From Prasinococcaceae sp. CCMP 1430 (Eukaryota; Prasinodermophyta; Palmophyllophyceae; Prasinococcales; Prasinococcaceae): a stretch of DNA of 40,546 nucleotides. Made by a program: the position numbers and the translations under genes. Under the pieces are notes generated by a model. That model was not told the origin of the DNA, searched no databases, and saw only the letters and a program-made list of their open reading frames with translations. Position 1 is the first letter of the stretch; each line of letters opens with the position of its first letter. Shown here piece after piece: positions 27,401 through 38,353 of this stretch. Where the stretch lies: positions 1 through 40,546 of the forward strand of contig RQSC01000020.1 in the NCBI GenBank assembly GCA_013416795.1, in the 5' to 3' direction.

Positions 27401-29048
27401 GCGCGTAGACCTGGGCCTGGGCCTGAAGCACGGCGCCAAGCAGGCATACGTGCCCGGATATGTGAGGCCAAAGCCAGGCACTGGCCTTGACGGGGAGAAG
27501 ATGCAATGGGAATACTCGGACAAGGCCGTGCAGCTCGTGGCGGCGTACAAGCGTGCCTACCCGTGGCTCTTCAACGCGCTCTGCGCGTCGGACGACCTGA
27601 AAATGAGCGCCGAGGACCTGTTCCCTGGCATGGACCCCTTGATGGCCAATGCGCAGGTTCAGAACGCGCAGAAGTGGGTCAAGGCCCAGCCTGTCAATCG
27701 CCGCAAGCTTGTGGGTCTCGAGGTCAAGCTGGCATCAGACGAGGCCATCGCGGCGATCGAGGCGTCCATTCCGCAGTCGCCGTTGCTGCCCCCACCGGTA
27801 CTGGTTGAGAACGTCAAACCCAAGCTGCTCCTATGCGCTCCAGAGAAGGGCAAGGCCGACACGGTCGCCGCCGGTGGGGCGATGGGCCTAGGCGACCGCG
27901 TGGTCTTCGTCGGTGGGCTCTCCGACACGGGTAGCGTGTCGATTCCCTTCGGTGCCTGCGGCACTGTGGTGGGCCTGTATGGGGACAAGCACGTCGATCT
28001 GCTACTTGACGTGCCGGTAGCAGGTGCGAGCGACCTGTCGGGGCGCTGCTCGAAGGGGAGGGGCTTGCTCGTTTCGAGCTCATGCCTCCTGAATGTGTCG
28101 CGGCCTGCCTTCGCTGTGACATCGGCGAACGCGCATTTGAAATCAGGGGGCCAGGCGCCCACCATCGCCCCGGCCGCGTCGCAGTGGGTGGCACGCCAGG
28201 CGCGGCAGGCGGCGAGCGTGTCCACGGCTGCGGCAGCCGCAGTTGAAATGGCCGCGGCCGTCGCGCCAAACGCGATGGCAGCGGCGGCTGCCGCTGCTGC
28301 CGCGGCCTCGGCGGCGACACAGGCAAACGCCAAATCCTCTGCGCCGGCGCAGAAGGTTAAGGGTGCGGGAGCGAAGGGCACCAAAAGCGAAGTCGAGGAC
28401 GCCAAGACGGCGGCGGCAGCGGCCATCATGGGTAGCCTCATGGGGGGTGCCAACGGCGCCAAGGGCGCAGCGCCCGCCGATGCGGCGAACTTCTGGAAGA
28501 ACCTGCAGACGCAGGCGGGCGCTGCGCCGACCGCCCCCGCAGCGCCCGCTCCTTCCGCGGCGACCACCGAGGCTGACGCCTTTTGGAAGTCGTTGCAGGC
28601 GCAAAACGATGGCGCGGGCGCGCCCGCCTCTGCGCCGGTGCCCTCCCCCGCGCCGCCTCCGAAGCCCTCGGCTGCACTGCTGAAACCGCAGGTGATCACC
28701 GGCGCGGCGCGGCCAGCGCCACCGCCGAAGCGCACCGCAAAGCCTGCTCAGCGCGGCGGATTCCAAGGCGACTCGAGGAAGCTCGATGCTGGGGAGCACC
28801 CCAGCGGCGAGGACGTGGAAACGCGCGCCGAGCGCTTGGAGGACATCGACTCGGAATGGATGCAACCTACCGAGCACAACCCGGCCAACCCGAAACTCGG
28901 GGAGGGTGCCAGCATGAGCTGGCAGCAGGAGCACCTCATGGAGGGTAAGTCGGAGACCGACTTCCACGCCGAGATGGATGCGCGCCGCGGTGGCGGGCGC
29001 GGGAGGGGACGCAGCGGTGGGCGTGGCAAGGGGGGCGACCGTTCGTAA
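24437..29048 (+). CDS. XRN1: 5'-3' exoribonuclease of the XRN1 type
   Basis: Degrades decapped mRNA from the 5' end, normally in the cytoplasm. About 1,536 residues are present in one exon. The N-terminal nuclease domain is nearly complete: PKFYRWVSERYP, FYLDMNGIVHNC, AIDGCAPRAKMNQQRSRRFR, SGHDVPGEGEHKIMEHIR, LDADLIMLGLVTHE and YLVGNDFVPSLPTFDI hold the expected acidic catalytic residues. The helical domain follows, including GLIWVFKYYYCGCASWQYFY and PFQQLLSVMP. Beta-rich regions typical of XRN1 extend to about residue 1250. Their presence, and the length, favour XRN1 over nuclear XRN2/RAT1. The tail is Ala/Pro-rich with two copies of an FWK(N/S)LQ motif and ends in RGGGRGRGRSGGRGKGG. The first residues (MGV) must come from an upstream exon. 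The stop is TAA at 29046. Confidence 0.93.
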
Positions 29049-29061
29049 TATTAAGACCCAC

Positions 29062-32000
29062 TCACTTCCAGCTGCGCGGGCCGCCGCGCCTGCCCCTGTG
29101 GTGTGGGCGCACGAGGGGGGCACCGCCGCGCTCTGTCGCCCAGTTGTTGACGGTCCGCGCCGGTAGCGCATCGCTGCCGTGCCGTCCATCGCCGCTGGTG
29201 CTGCGTTGGGACTGCGAGCCCAAGGTGATATCGGACACATCGTCGTCCGTGTTGTCGTTGTGAGTCGTGCTCGATAGCAACGGCTCCTCGTCCATGTACA
29301 CCTCGCCCTGCCCCAGGTGTACAGAGGGGCCGTGCACGCCACGCTGCGTCGACACGCCGCCGCGCGGCGCGCGGACGACGTGCTCGTGCGGCACAGCCAA
29401 AGTCTTGAACCTCTGCAACCTGGCCGTGGGGTCAGTCATCTTTTCCCTTTTGGCGATCGCCCTGGACGCGCGCGTGCGCCTCGACTGCGCCCTGTAGAAA
29501 GCCTCGGCGGTGGCTTGAGAGGTAAAGCCCCACTCGCTCTGCACCTTCTCAACCTTCTTGTCGCGCCGATCGCTGAGTAGACGCTGGCGCTCCTGATAGG
29601 CCTCTGTGGCGGGGACGCCAAACGCCTGCGTGAGGCGCAGCGGCGATGCGCCGCTCGCATCCGAGGGAGCGTACGAAGCCGACGGCCCTAGCGACGACGC
29701 GTCGCTGTCCCCAACTTGTGCCACACCAGGCACATCGGGTGCGCCCTCCGGACGGGCCTCATCGATCCATGCCTTCGCGGCGCGGCGTGTCTCCTCTCTG
29801 CGCGCGAAAACACCCGCTTCGATGGCCGCGGAGCGTTCGGCCTCAAGGATGACATCAGACGTGGCGCCCATCGCGCGCGCGGAGATCGACGAGACTGCGG
29901 AGGGCTCCTGGGGCTGCGCTTGCGCGAGCTGGAGGGTGGGGAGCGTGACCATGCCGCTCGCAAGTGGCGATAGGGCGGCGTGCTGATCCGCTTCAGTGTC
30001 CGGTCCGAAGTCGAAGCCCTCTGGCGGCATGTACATGGCCTCGTCCACCTCGTCGTAGGCGAACTCGTCCTCGTCTACGAACTTGGCCGCCTCCAAGGCA
30101 TGGGCGATGCGCCTGCGCACCGCGCGGCCTCTGATTGCCGCCTGTATCCGCCTCGCGGCCGAGTGCTGGCGCAATACAGCCTCGTGTCGTAGTGCACAAA
30201 GCGCTTGCGATCGCCGCGTTGTCGTGCCGCGCCAGTGTGCCTGGATGGTCGCTGCGGCGTGGTGCAGGCGCTGGCGAGACGCGAGCAACGCGCGCCAAGC
30301 GCGCTGCACTCGTGCTGCGGCCAGCGAGCGCACGCGCAACACTCGCGCGGCGTACGCGCATCCCGCATCGCCACCTGTACGAATCAGCCTCGCCTGGACA
30401 TCGGCGAAGCGCACACCGCCGACCGCGCCCTCCGCTATGTCGCCCAACGTGCGAGCCTGCACGTGCAGCACCTCGCGAGCAGCTGTGCATTCTGCCGCCT
30501 GCGCTGCCAGCGGGCCAAAGCCCTCAAGCAGGCGCGAACCACGCGCAGCAACCGCTGCTACACCACGCTCGCGCGCTCGAGCGCACTCAGAGCGCTGGAC
30601 GCGCACCAGTCCGCGGAAGCTCGTGGCGTGCCAGTGTTCAGACACAGCGCGCCGCCACGCGCATGCAGCGGACGCCCTCTCCATGCTCGCGCCGGGCTCG
30701 CAGTACTCGGCGAAATCCGCGCAATCCGCGGGTGCGCTAGTGAAACCGCATCCCTCAGGCGCCAGTGCACGCTCGGCGCCTGTGAGCGCCCATCCTGCGC
30801 GCGACACGGCCGCCACTGCACCCGTGCCGCCACACACGCTCAGATTCAACGCTGGGGTGTGCGTGTCGGCCAGTGTCACTCCGACTCCTGCCATTCCCTT
30901 GCCGGCATTGACGCCTGCAAGAGCCTCGGCGCCGGCAAGGAGTTCGTTGTCGAGTTCTTCTAGCTGAGGAAGCAGTGCGCGGGCAACCGCGCGATACCCT
31001 GCCTCGCCCGCCACCGGATTGTCGCCCAGATGCAGTACACGGAGGGCAGCGCACGGTGCGAGGCGCGCGAACGCGCACACCGCGCCCTCTGAGAGCGCGT
31101 TGAAGGAAGCGTCCAATTCGCGCAGGCATGGCAGGCGCTCGGCGAACCGCAGCGAGCTCAACGAGTTGTCGCTCACTCGCAGCACTTCCAGTCGTGGTAG
31201 TGGCGGCAGCGTGAGAGCGCCCGACAGGCGGTTGCCGGTTAGGCGCGCCTCGCACAGCACCGAGTGCGCCCCGCAGGCGAGCGCTGCTGGCAGCTCTGCC
31301 AGCGCGTTGTGGCTCGCGTCGAGGTACGTCAACATGGGTGGGAGGCCTTCGCCCAAGTCCGCCAGTCGGTTGAGCGAGACGTCCAGATGCTGCAGGCGCC
31401 GAAGCTTGTCGAGGCGCGCACTCCGAAGTGTGGTGAGTGCGTTGCCGCTCGCGACGAGCCGCTCGAGGGCCGCGCAGCGCTCCGCTCCAGCCATCGAGGA
31501 CAGCGCGTTCCCAGAGGCGCTTAGCACGCGCAGATTGGGCAGGGTACCCAGCCCGTCGAGGTTCGTGAGAGAGTTGTTGTCGAGGCAGAGCACCTGCAGG
31601 TTGGCCAGTGGCGCGAGCGGCTCCGCCGAGGTAATGCGGTTGTCCTTGAGCGAGAGCTCTCGCAGGGCCACGCAGCGCCCCAATCCACGCAGTGCGTTGG
31701 ACGTGAGCATGTTCACATTGAGGATGAGACTCTCCAGCGACGTGCACGCCCGCAGCGCAGACACGCCACAGAGCGATTCGAGGCCCAAATCGAGCGCGAT
31801 GACGCCGCCAACGGCGCCCGCGCCACCCGCCGCACGAGCAAGCGCATCGGGGCTTAACTCAATGCCGCCGGTGATCGCGCCGGCGCTCCCTGCACTCTTT
31901 TTCGCATCATTCGAGTGCGTGCGCGCGGGGGGGCATTCAAATGCGGGGCTTGGCGGGCGAGCAGTGGCTGCGTTCGATCGCGCGTGCAGCACCTCGTCGC

Positions 32001-34982
32001 GCGCAGCAGCGAAGCGCGTGAACGCGGCCGCCGGGGCAGGTGTCACGACCAGGCCTGGCGCAACGGATGGCAACGTCACGGGTGCGCCTTTGTCACTGCA
32101 CACATCGATGGACTTCGACACCGCGAGCGCCTCATGGAGCAGGAGCCCGCCCGCTTCATCCACGCAGCCGACATTTGCATCGCCCACACCGGCCCGTGCG
32201 CCGCACGTGATCGCGGGCGCAGGCATGCCGAACGCATCCACGTTCGCTACCACCGCCATGGACGGTGCGAACTCAGGTCGCAAATCGAGCGCTTGCCGCG
32301 CAGCTGCACGCGCCACGTCCGCCGCGTCAGCCTGCTCCCGCAGGTTGAGCGCTCGCGCTGCTGCCTGCGCCTTTCCGAGCGCGCTCTCCGCTGCGCGTAA
32401 GTCTTGCCCGACGGCGGAGGAGGTGGCCACTGGCAGCAGCCGCGTAGCAGCATCTGCAAGCGCACGTGCAGCTGACGCGCGACGATCGCCCAAAATGTCC
32501 TGTGCGCTGCGCACGGCGTCGCCGAGCCCGAGCGCTGCCGCGCGCCGGCAGGCTCGCGCGGCCTCGTGTGCGGTGCCGCTGCGCGCCGCGCCGCGCAGAG
32601 AGCGCTCCACTTCTGTGCAGAGTGCTGCTAGCTCCGTCTCGGCCTTCTCCGCCTCGCCATCGAGCCCCAGCGTGCGCAACTCGACACACGCCACCCCGAC
32701 CCTGGCGACCACCAAGCCACCCTGTGCTCCAGACACATGCGCGTCTCCATCACCCGACTCGTGGGTTGAATCCTCCACGGCCGTCCTTTCGCGATCCCCA
32801 CCAGCGATCTTGGCATGCTCGAGTGCGTCGTCCGTGGCCGCGCGTGCGCGCTGGCGTCGCTCGTCGAACGCGCCCGTGACACGTGCGAGCGCATCCGCGC
32901 CGCATCCGAGTGCCTGCGCGGCCTCGCACGCCGCCTGGAAGTCCTTGACGCCAGCGTGCACCGCCGCCTCACGCGCAGCCTCCACTGCGCGCCGTCGTCG
33001 CGCCTCTAGAGTCTGCTCGGCAATGCGAGCTTCCTGCGCGAGCCCGAGTCGGGCCGCTTGTTCGCAGAGCGAGCGCACCTCCGCCTGCGCACCAGTCTCA
33101 GCCGCCGCTGTCAGCTGGGCCTTCAGCCGTTCGTCGCGCACCTCTGCCGAGGCGCGCAGTGTATCCACCTCCGATGCCAGGACCCCCAGCGAGAGCGCCG
33201 CCGCAGCAAGTGCGCTCACCTCCGAGGTCGGCGCGTGCGCACCAGCTGCGGCCGCGAGTGCCGCGAGTGCCGCCCGCTGTCGTGCCTCGAACGTAGCGCG
33301 CGCAGACGCTACGATCGAAACAAACCCAGAGCTTGGCGCAGCGACGTCGAAAGCACGTACAACGTCCGCCGCCGCTGTGGCTTTCTCGTACTGCGCCGCG
33401 TCGGCGCTCGCGGCCGCACGCGCGAGCGCCTCGCCACAGTCGCCCATCGCGCGTTCGCAGCGCGCGACGACGGCTGCCACGCGCGAGCGCTCACAGCCGG
33501 CGGTTGTTGCCCCCGACAACAGCGACTGCACACTCGGCCGCGCGCCCTCGTTTGCCACCCCACCGGCGCCACCGCCCGCGCCTGGATCGGCGCCATGCGA
33601 GCCAACTGGCGCACCATTCTGTGCGGCGGCTACCTCGGCGAGCATTGCTTCGGCGGCGGAGCGCAGAGCACGCAAAGCTTGCGCGCGGCGACTAACCACG
33701 GCCGCCTCGCGCCGGCCGAGCGCGCCGCGCCAGTGCCGCTGAATGAGCGCCGCCGCTGCCCTGCGTGCGGCCCATGCAGGCCCCTTCAGGTGCGTGCGGT
33801 ATGCCCGCGCCAGCTTGGAGGCAGCAAGCACGCGCCGCGCGTCCGCAACGGCGGCATCAGCGCGTTGCTGCTCGCGCCGCGCACGCGCCGCTTCGCGCTC
33901 GGCGTCCGCGGCTTCGAAGGTGGCCTGTCGCGCAGCGACCTCCCTCTGGCGGCGTTCGGCCTCCTCGGCCTCGAAAGCGAGGCGCGCCCGCTCCTCCTGC
34001 TCCTCGCGAGACAACCGCTGGTACTCTGCGCGTGTTCGAGCGAGGCGAAGAGTGGGAGTGGGAGACCACCGTGGTGTGTGCCCGAGGCACGGTCAGCGCG
34101 CGTCAGGGATGCGGGACGCGCGTGGGCCGGCGCGTGTGAGAACGTACCCTCTTCCATCGCCGCTTCGAGCGCCTCCGCTGCCTCCGCTGCGTGCCTCTCC
34201 GCCTCGGCGTTAGCGCGCTCGAGCTCCTCTCGCACCCGTGCCTCCTCAGCGGCCGCAGCTGCTGCCGCCTGCGCGCGCGCCTCCTCGCGCTCGCGTGCCT
34301 CCTCTGCCTCGGCTTCAGCGCGCCGTCTGCGCTCCTCTGCGAGTTCGGCCGCGGCGGCGTTGGCCTCGGCGATAGACGCGTCGTCGAGTGTGTGTGCATC
34401 GCTGCCCGCGCCCGCTTGGTCGCGTGCGCTGCCAGCCGCAGCTCGCTCGGCGGCGGCGGCCCTCGCGCCCATCGCCTTGACGGCCGCGCGCGCGGTCGCG
34501 AGCTCGGACTCGATCCTCGCGACCGCCATGGCTTCGAGCGCCGCGTCCACATCGTCGCCCTCCCCGGCCTCCCCCTCGCCCTTCGCGCCACCGCTGCCGC
34601 CCGCGCTGCCACCCGCGTGTGCATGCGCCTGCTCGACCGCCGGTCGCTCGACCGCCGACGCAACGGCGGCCTCGATCTGCGCGATGAGCTCCGCCTCGGC
34701 GCCGCTGGCCGCGGCGGCCAGAGCGTCCGACCGCTCGTCCCAGCGCCGCGCGAGCGCCGCCAGCGCGTCGCCCGCGCCGCCGCTCGCCCCGTCGCCATCG
34801 TCGCTGTCGCCCTCGCCGTCGCTGTCGCTCAGGCTGAACGCCGCCGCCCCGTCGCGTCCTGTTGTCGCACGCGGCGAGGCGGACGCCACGGACTCGCCCT
34901 CGCCGTCCGAGCCGTCGGAGAGCGCGGCGAGCTCTCGCGCGAGCTCCGCCTCCGCCTCGGCGTCGAGCTCCTCCCCTCCCAT
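29062..34982 (-). CDS. very large LRR and IQ-motif protein (LRRIQ1-like), two exons
   Basis: Exon 1 is 34982-34148 (ATG at 34982) and exon 2 is 34025-29062. The 122-base intron (GTACGT to ACGCGCAG) joins AAMEE to YQRLSREEQEERARL. The product is about 1,932 residues: an acidic N-terminus (MGGEELDAEAEAELAREL), a long coiled coil, an IQ motif (ALIQRHWRGALGRREA), Ala-rich helical repeats, then about ten leucine-rich repeats between 31800 and 30950 (SLILNVNMLTS, LRELSLKDNRIT, LQVLCLDNNSLTN). Three further IQ-like segments follow (TIQAHWRGTTTRR, RIQAAIRGRAVRRR), then an acidic FVDEDEFAYDEVDEAM. The EWGFTSQATAEAFYRAQ region near the C-terminus matches my memory of animal LRRIQ1. LRRIQ1 is associated with cilia. 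IQ motifs bind calmodulin. It is convergent with XRN1, only 13 bases apart. Confidence 0.82.
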
Positions 34983-35621
34983 CGCCGCGGCACCACCGCG
35001 GCTCCGGCGGCCCCACCGCGGCCGCGCGGCCGCGACGCGCCCCGTCGGGGAACCGCGCCCGACCCCCGCGCCGAGCCCAGGAACCGATCCGGTTTCGCGC
35101 GCGCGCCAGCGCCCGCGAAAGCCTCGATTGAAAAAGATGCGGCCGCCGCGAACGAAACCGCGCGCGCCCAGGAATCGAACCTGGCGAGCGCGCGATGCGC
35201 CCGCGCGCGCCCCCGCGCGCGCGGTGCGAGCCACGTGACAAATCCGGAGTGCGCGGCCCACTCCTGTTTTTGTTTTGTTGTTGTTGGTTGGTTGGTGGGT
35301 TGGCAGGAAGCAGCAGCCGAGCGCGAGCGCGCGCTCGCCCGCGCGCGCTCTTTGGGGGGGGCTGGAGTAATCACCGGGGTCAGCGAGAGTTGAAACGGGG
35401 TATACAGACGCCACTCCGCGTAAGCTCGGGGTAGTCCGCTACTTACCCCGGGTCATCCGTGGCGGGAGACGTCAACCCGGGTGCGGTGCGGCAGTGGGTG
35501 CTCGCGCTGGTGGGCCCCCCGAGGCGCCGCTCGGTGCGCGCAGCACGCGGCAGGAAGCCGCGACGACCAGCACGGCGGAGCGCGCGGACGCACGCGCGGG
35601 TGGACTCACGCACGAGATGTA
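34983..35621. other. intergenic region with a tRNA T-arm-like hairpin
   Basis: This lies upstream of the LRRIQ1-like gene and downstream of the MOC1-like gene, so it probably holds the promoter of the former and the 3' end of the latter. Near 35168-35184 the minus strand has a perfect T-arm (CCAGG, TTCGATT, CCTGG) without the rest of a tRNA. A (TTG)n-like block lies at 35270-35300. No exon is supported. Confidence 0.45.
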
Positions 35622-36550
35622 TTATGATTTGCCGCCCTCCTTGGCCTCGGCCTCGGCCTTCTCCTTCGCCGCGCGCTTCTTCCTCGCGGCCGCCTCGGCC
35701 TTGGCGGCCTTCGCCTCGAGCGCCTTCTCCTCGGCGTCTGCCCCCCTGCGCACCGAGACTCCGAGGCCGTAGGCGGCGATGAGCGCGGCCTCGGCGCGGC
35801 CGTGGTGCTTCTTCAGCCGAAGGTTGTCCTTGAGCGCCGGAAATGTGCGGGAGGCCGCCTCGCGGCTGTCGTCCTTGGTGTATTGCTTTCCCGCGAGTTT
35901 GACTCCCTTCTTCCACGTCGCAGGCGTCACCGTCTGCACGTCGAAGCCCATCGCGGTCAGCGCGCCCATCCACACGCCGTAGCCATACCCTGCGGATCAC
36001 CCGCGCGCGCGGCGCAGTCAGCGCGCGAGCGGTGGGCGCGCGTGTCGAGCGGGGCGATGCGGGACCGCGCCTGGGCAGCCACGTACCGCTCCCGAAGAGG
36101 CTCTGCGAGCCGTTCATCGGCCGCGGCCCCGGCTGCTCGAGGAACGCGAGCGAGCCCGGGGGCGCGTGCAGCCCGCGCAGGAGCTCGGCGATCGCACGTG
36201 CGTCGTGCCTCCGCCGCATGGTCTTGCCGTATTTGATGCGCACGACGGGCGTGTCGTACACCGCGGCCGTCAGTGCGCCGTTGTGCACGTCGCTGAGCGA
36301 GTGGTCCGCCGCGGCGGACACCGCGGCCGCGGCCGCCTCCGCGAACGCGTCCGCAGGCGCGCCGGCATCGCCGAGGCCACCGCTCGTGGCGCCGGCGCTG
36401 GCGCATGCTCTGCCGTCGTCGTCGCCATCATCGACCTCGACGTCATCACACGAGGCGCCACCCTCTGCTCGAGGGGCGCCCTCAGTCGAGGCGGCCGCCG
36501 CGCACCGGCCGCACCGCCGTCGATGACGAGGCGCGCGCGCCGGCCGCCCC
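35622..36550 (-). CDS. MOC1: MOC1-like chloroplast Holliday junction resolvase, 5' end unresolved
   Basis: RuvC-fold nuclease. MOC1 resolves four-way junctions in plastid DNA so that nucleoids can segregate. Exon 2 is 35989-35622; the exon before it ends at 36087; the 97-base intron is 36086-35990 (GTACGT to CCGCAG). Conserved segments are VYDTPVVRIKYGKTMRRRHD, LAFLEQPGPRPMNGSQSLFG, GSG joined to YGYGVWMGALTAMGF, TPATWKKGV, YTKDDSREAASRTFP and KKHHGRAEAALIAAYG. They track plant MOC1 closely, including the Glu of FLEQ and the acidic TKDDSR. The C-terminus has an extra Lys/Ala/Glu-rich helix. The first catalytic motif (IDPDxxGA in plants) is not clearly in frame; an acidic, Ala-rich stretch occupies its place. 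No in-frame ATG lies upstream of the conserved region. The start coordinate is therefore open. Confidence 0.8.
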
Positions 36551-36639
36551 ACCGCCGCTTCAATGGCGGCGCTCGGAGCTGCGCGCGCCGATCCGTGTCA
36601 AAGTACTGTACGGTCTCGCTCGCGGTTGTCGCCGCCGCC

Positions 36640-37152
36640 TCACCACCTGGCGAGTTCTGCGTGTTTCTCGTCGAGCTCCTTCTGCACCTTCTTGCGCCGG
36701 TAGAAAATAGCGCAATCCCTGTTGCTGCACAGCACATCCTGGTGAAGCGTACCCGAACAGCTCTGACATTGCGTCCACAGGCGAGAGAATTGCTCTTCGA
36801 GGTCGTTAGCGGCGCTCAGGCTCTTGTAGTAGATCTCCCCCGCGCGCGGCGAGCAGTTGGGACAGAGCGCGCCCTTGGCCGCAGCGCCCGACAGCGGCGC
36901 CTTGCAGCCGAGGCATTTGGCCTGCACCTTGGCGAACCGCATGATCCCACCGCCGGACATGCTCGGCGTCGAGATGGTGATGGCGCGCGTGTGATCGCCG
37001 GTGAGCAAGCTCTGCGCGTTTTTGAGACAAGGGTCGAAGATGCGAAGGAGGGGCGCCTTGAGCATTTCCAGGTAGTGCCGCGTATCGAGCGGCAGGTTGT
37101 GCTCGAGCGCATAGATGGGGTCCTCGGCTTTCTCGTACGCCTTGGCGCCCTT
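36640..37152 (-). CDS. POLD1: DNA polymerase delta catalytic subunit, C-terminal part only
   Basis: The last 170 residues of the B-family replicative polymerase. KAYEKAEDPIYALEHNLPLD, YLEMLKAPLLRIFDP and LLTGDHTRAI match the end of the polymerase domain. After them come both metal-binding modules: CysA (CLGCKAPLS ... CPNC) and CysB (CQSCSGTL ... CSNRDC), with FSRLWTQCQ and IFYRRKKVQKELDE between and after. CysB carries an iron-sulphur cluster and contacts accessory subunits in characterised enzymes. The stop is TGA at 36640. The frame is cut at the N at 37153, and the sequence beyond does not continue the polymerase. It lies immediately upstream of the MOC1-like gene on the same strand. Confidence 0.92.
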   Translation of the reverse strand, partial: KGAKAYEKAEDPIYALEHNLPLDTRHYLEMLKAPLLRIFDPCLKNAQSLLTGDHTRAITISTPSMSGGGIMRFAKVQAKCLGCKAPLSGAAAKGALCPNCSPRAGEIYYKSLSAANDLEEQFSRLWTQCQSCSGTLHQDVLCSNRDCAIFYRRKKVQKELDEKHAELARW

Positions 37153-37153
37153 N

Positions 37154-37794
37154 CCCCCCGCCCCCGCCGCCGCCGCGCGGGCCGGACCGCAGGTGGCCGG
37201 CGCGCCGCGCCGGGTCACTCGCCAAGAGACCGGGTCTACCCTCGAGCTACCCGTGGCTACCACCGCGACTGCGACGAGAGAGACCCGCTCCCATCGCGCA
37301 TTGCCCCGGTCCATCCCGCGATCGATCCGAGCGCCGCTCCCATCATCTCCTTCCTTACCGTTGGTGCCCAGCCAGCAGATACGCAGAGCATGTGCCATGC
37401 AGACAGGCCCCCAGCCAGCCCTGCAGGCAGCATGCCGTTGGTGGGGGTGTGGGCGGACGGGAGCCTCCGTCGAGGCGGCCCGCCGGACGTCCGTGCGCCG
37501 TTTCGTGGGCCGTCGCCCCTCCTCGCGCCGGCCGCCTTGGTGTCTGCACGCTGTCGCGCGCTCCTCAGACGCCTCATTGACGGCAAGGCTTCCAACACAT
37601 GGCGAGCGGATCTTTCGACAAAGCTCCTCGATGCCATTCGCAATGACCTCAAGCTGCAGCAAATCCCTCGCTGGGACGCTCTTAGCGCCCAGGCTCGCAG
37701 CAAGCTGCAGTTCAGGACCGGCGGCACCTTGCTGCTTTCGTGCCGACGATACGAGGCACGCAGCGAAAATGAGTTGGCGACGCGTCGCGCGAAN
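37154..37794 (+). CDS. unrecognised open frame isolated between two gaps
   Basis: This 641-base island is less GC-rich than its surroundings and fits neither the polymerase delta gene on its left nor the FAM98 gene on its right. The plus-strand frame contains VGVWADGSLRRGG, LLRRLIDGKASNTWRADLST, KLLDAIRNDLKLQQIPRWDA and KLQFRTGGTLLLSCRRYEAR, with a more natural residue mix than noise frames nearby. In-frame ATGs occur at about 37391 and 37432. I recognise no family. It may be an inserted contig, a mobile-element fragment or part of an unrelated gene. Confidence 0.3.
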
Positions 37795-37795
37795 C

Positions 37796-38353
37796 GGCGG
37801 CCGCGCGTATCAAATCGCGGCGCCGCGCGCGATCGGTGCGATCCGCACGCGCGCGCGCGCGCCAAGTGCGCGCGCGCGTCTGCGCCCAGTTAGGGCTGAA
37901 GACAGGGTTCGTACCCACCGTCCCGACCCCACGCACATGCACCGTGCGGGTGGTGTGCCGTGCGCCGAGTCGCGGGTGCGTCGGCGTCGCCCTCACGCCC
38001 TGCCCAGGCAACCAAGGCGCAAGGGCGCGTGTCTCCCTCTGCGTGTGCGCGTGCGGGTGCGGGTGTGTCTCCGCGTGCGGGTGCGGGTGTGGGTGTGGGT
38101 GTGGGCGCGGGCGTGCGCCCGCCCGTGGGTCCGCGCGCCTGGCTCTGTCGGTCGGTCGGGGTCGTCGTCGCCTCCCCTGGCTGGGTGGTGCTGGCTGGCT
38201 GGCTCCCCCCGGGGGTGGCGTGGCGTGGCGGGGGGTTTGGGTTGGCGGGTGCGCCGCGCGCGCGCCACGCGCGGGCCAAACACACGCTGTGTCAGCGCCG
38301 TGCGCTGGCAGAAGCGCCAGCTGACTCGGAGGCCCACAGGCAGGCGCGCGCAC
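37796..38353. repeat. GT/GC-rich low-complexity stretch within the FAM98 gene
   Basis: Between the FAM98 donor at 38353 and the N at 37795 lies sequence rich in GTGCGG, GTGTGG and GGTCGG units, strongest at 38040-38160. It is probably intron, because the next expected FAM98 exon is not present before the gap. The G-rich strand could form quadruplexes. Confidence 0.5.

Noticed and set aside
31019-33742. A 907-codon plus-strand open frame opposite the LRRIQ1-like gene
   Set aside because: It is the antisense shadow of a real gene: Ser/Arg/Ala-rich with no domain, while the other strand encodes clear leucine-rich repeats and IQ motifs.
35161-35235. A complete tRNA gene on the minus strand
   Set aside because: Only the T-arm is convincing. 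No matching acceptor stem, D-arm or anticodon arm can be folded from the CG repeat upstream.
38040-38160. A CRISPR-like or satellite array
   Set aside because: The GTGCGG/GTGTGG units are irregular and short, with no spacers of equal length. It is a simple-sequence stretch in a likely intron.
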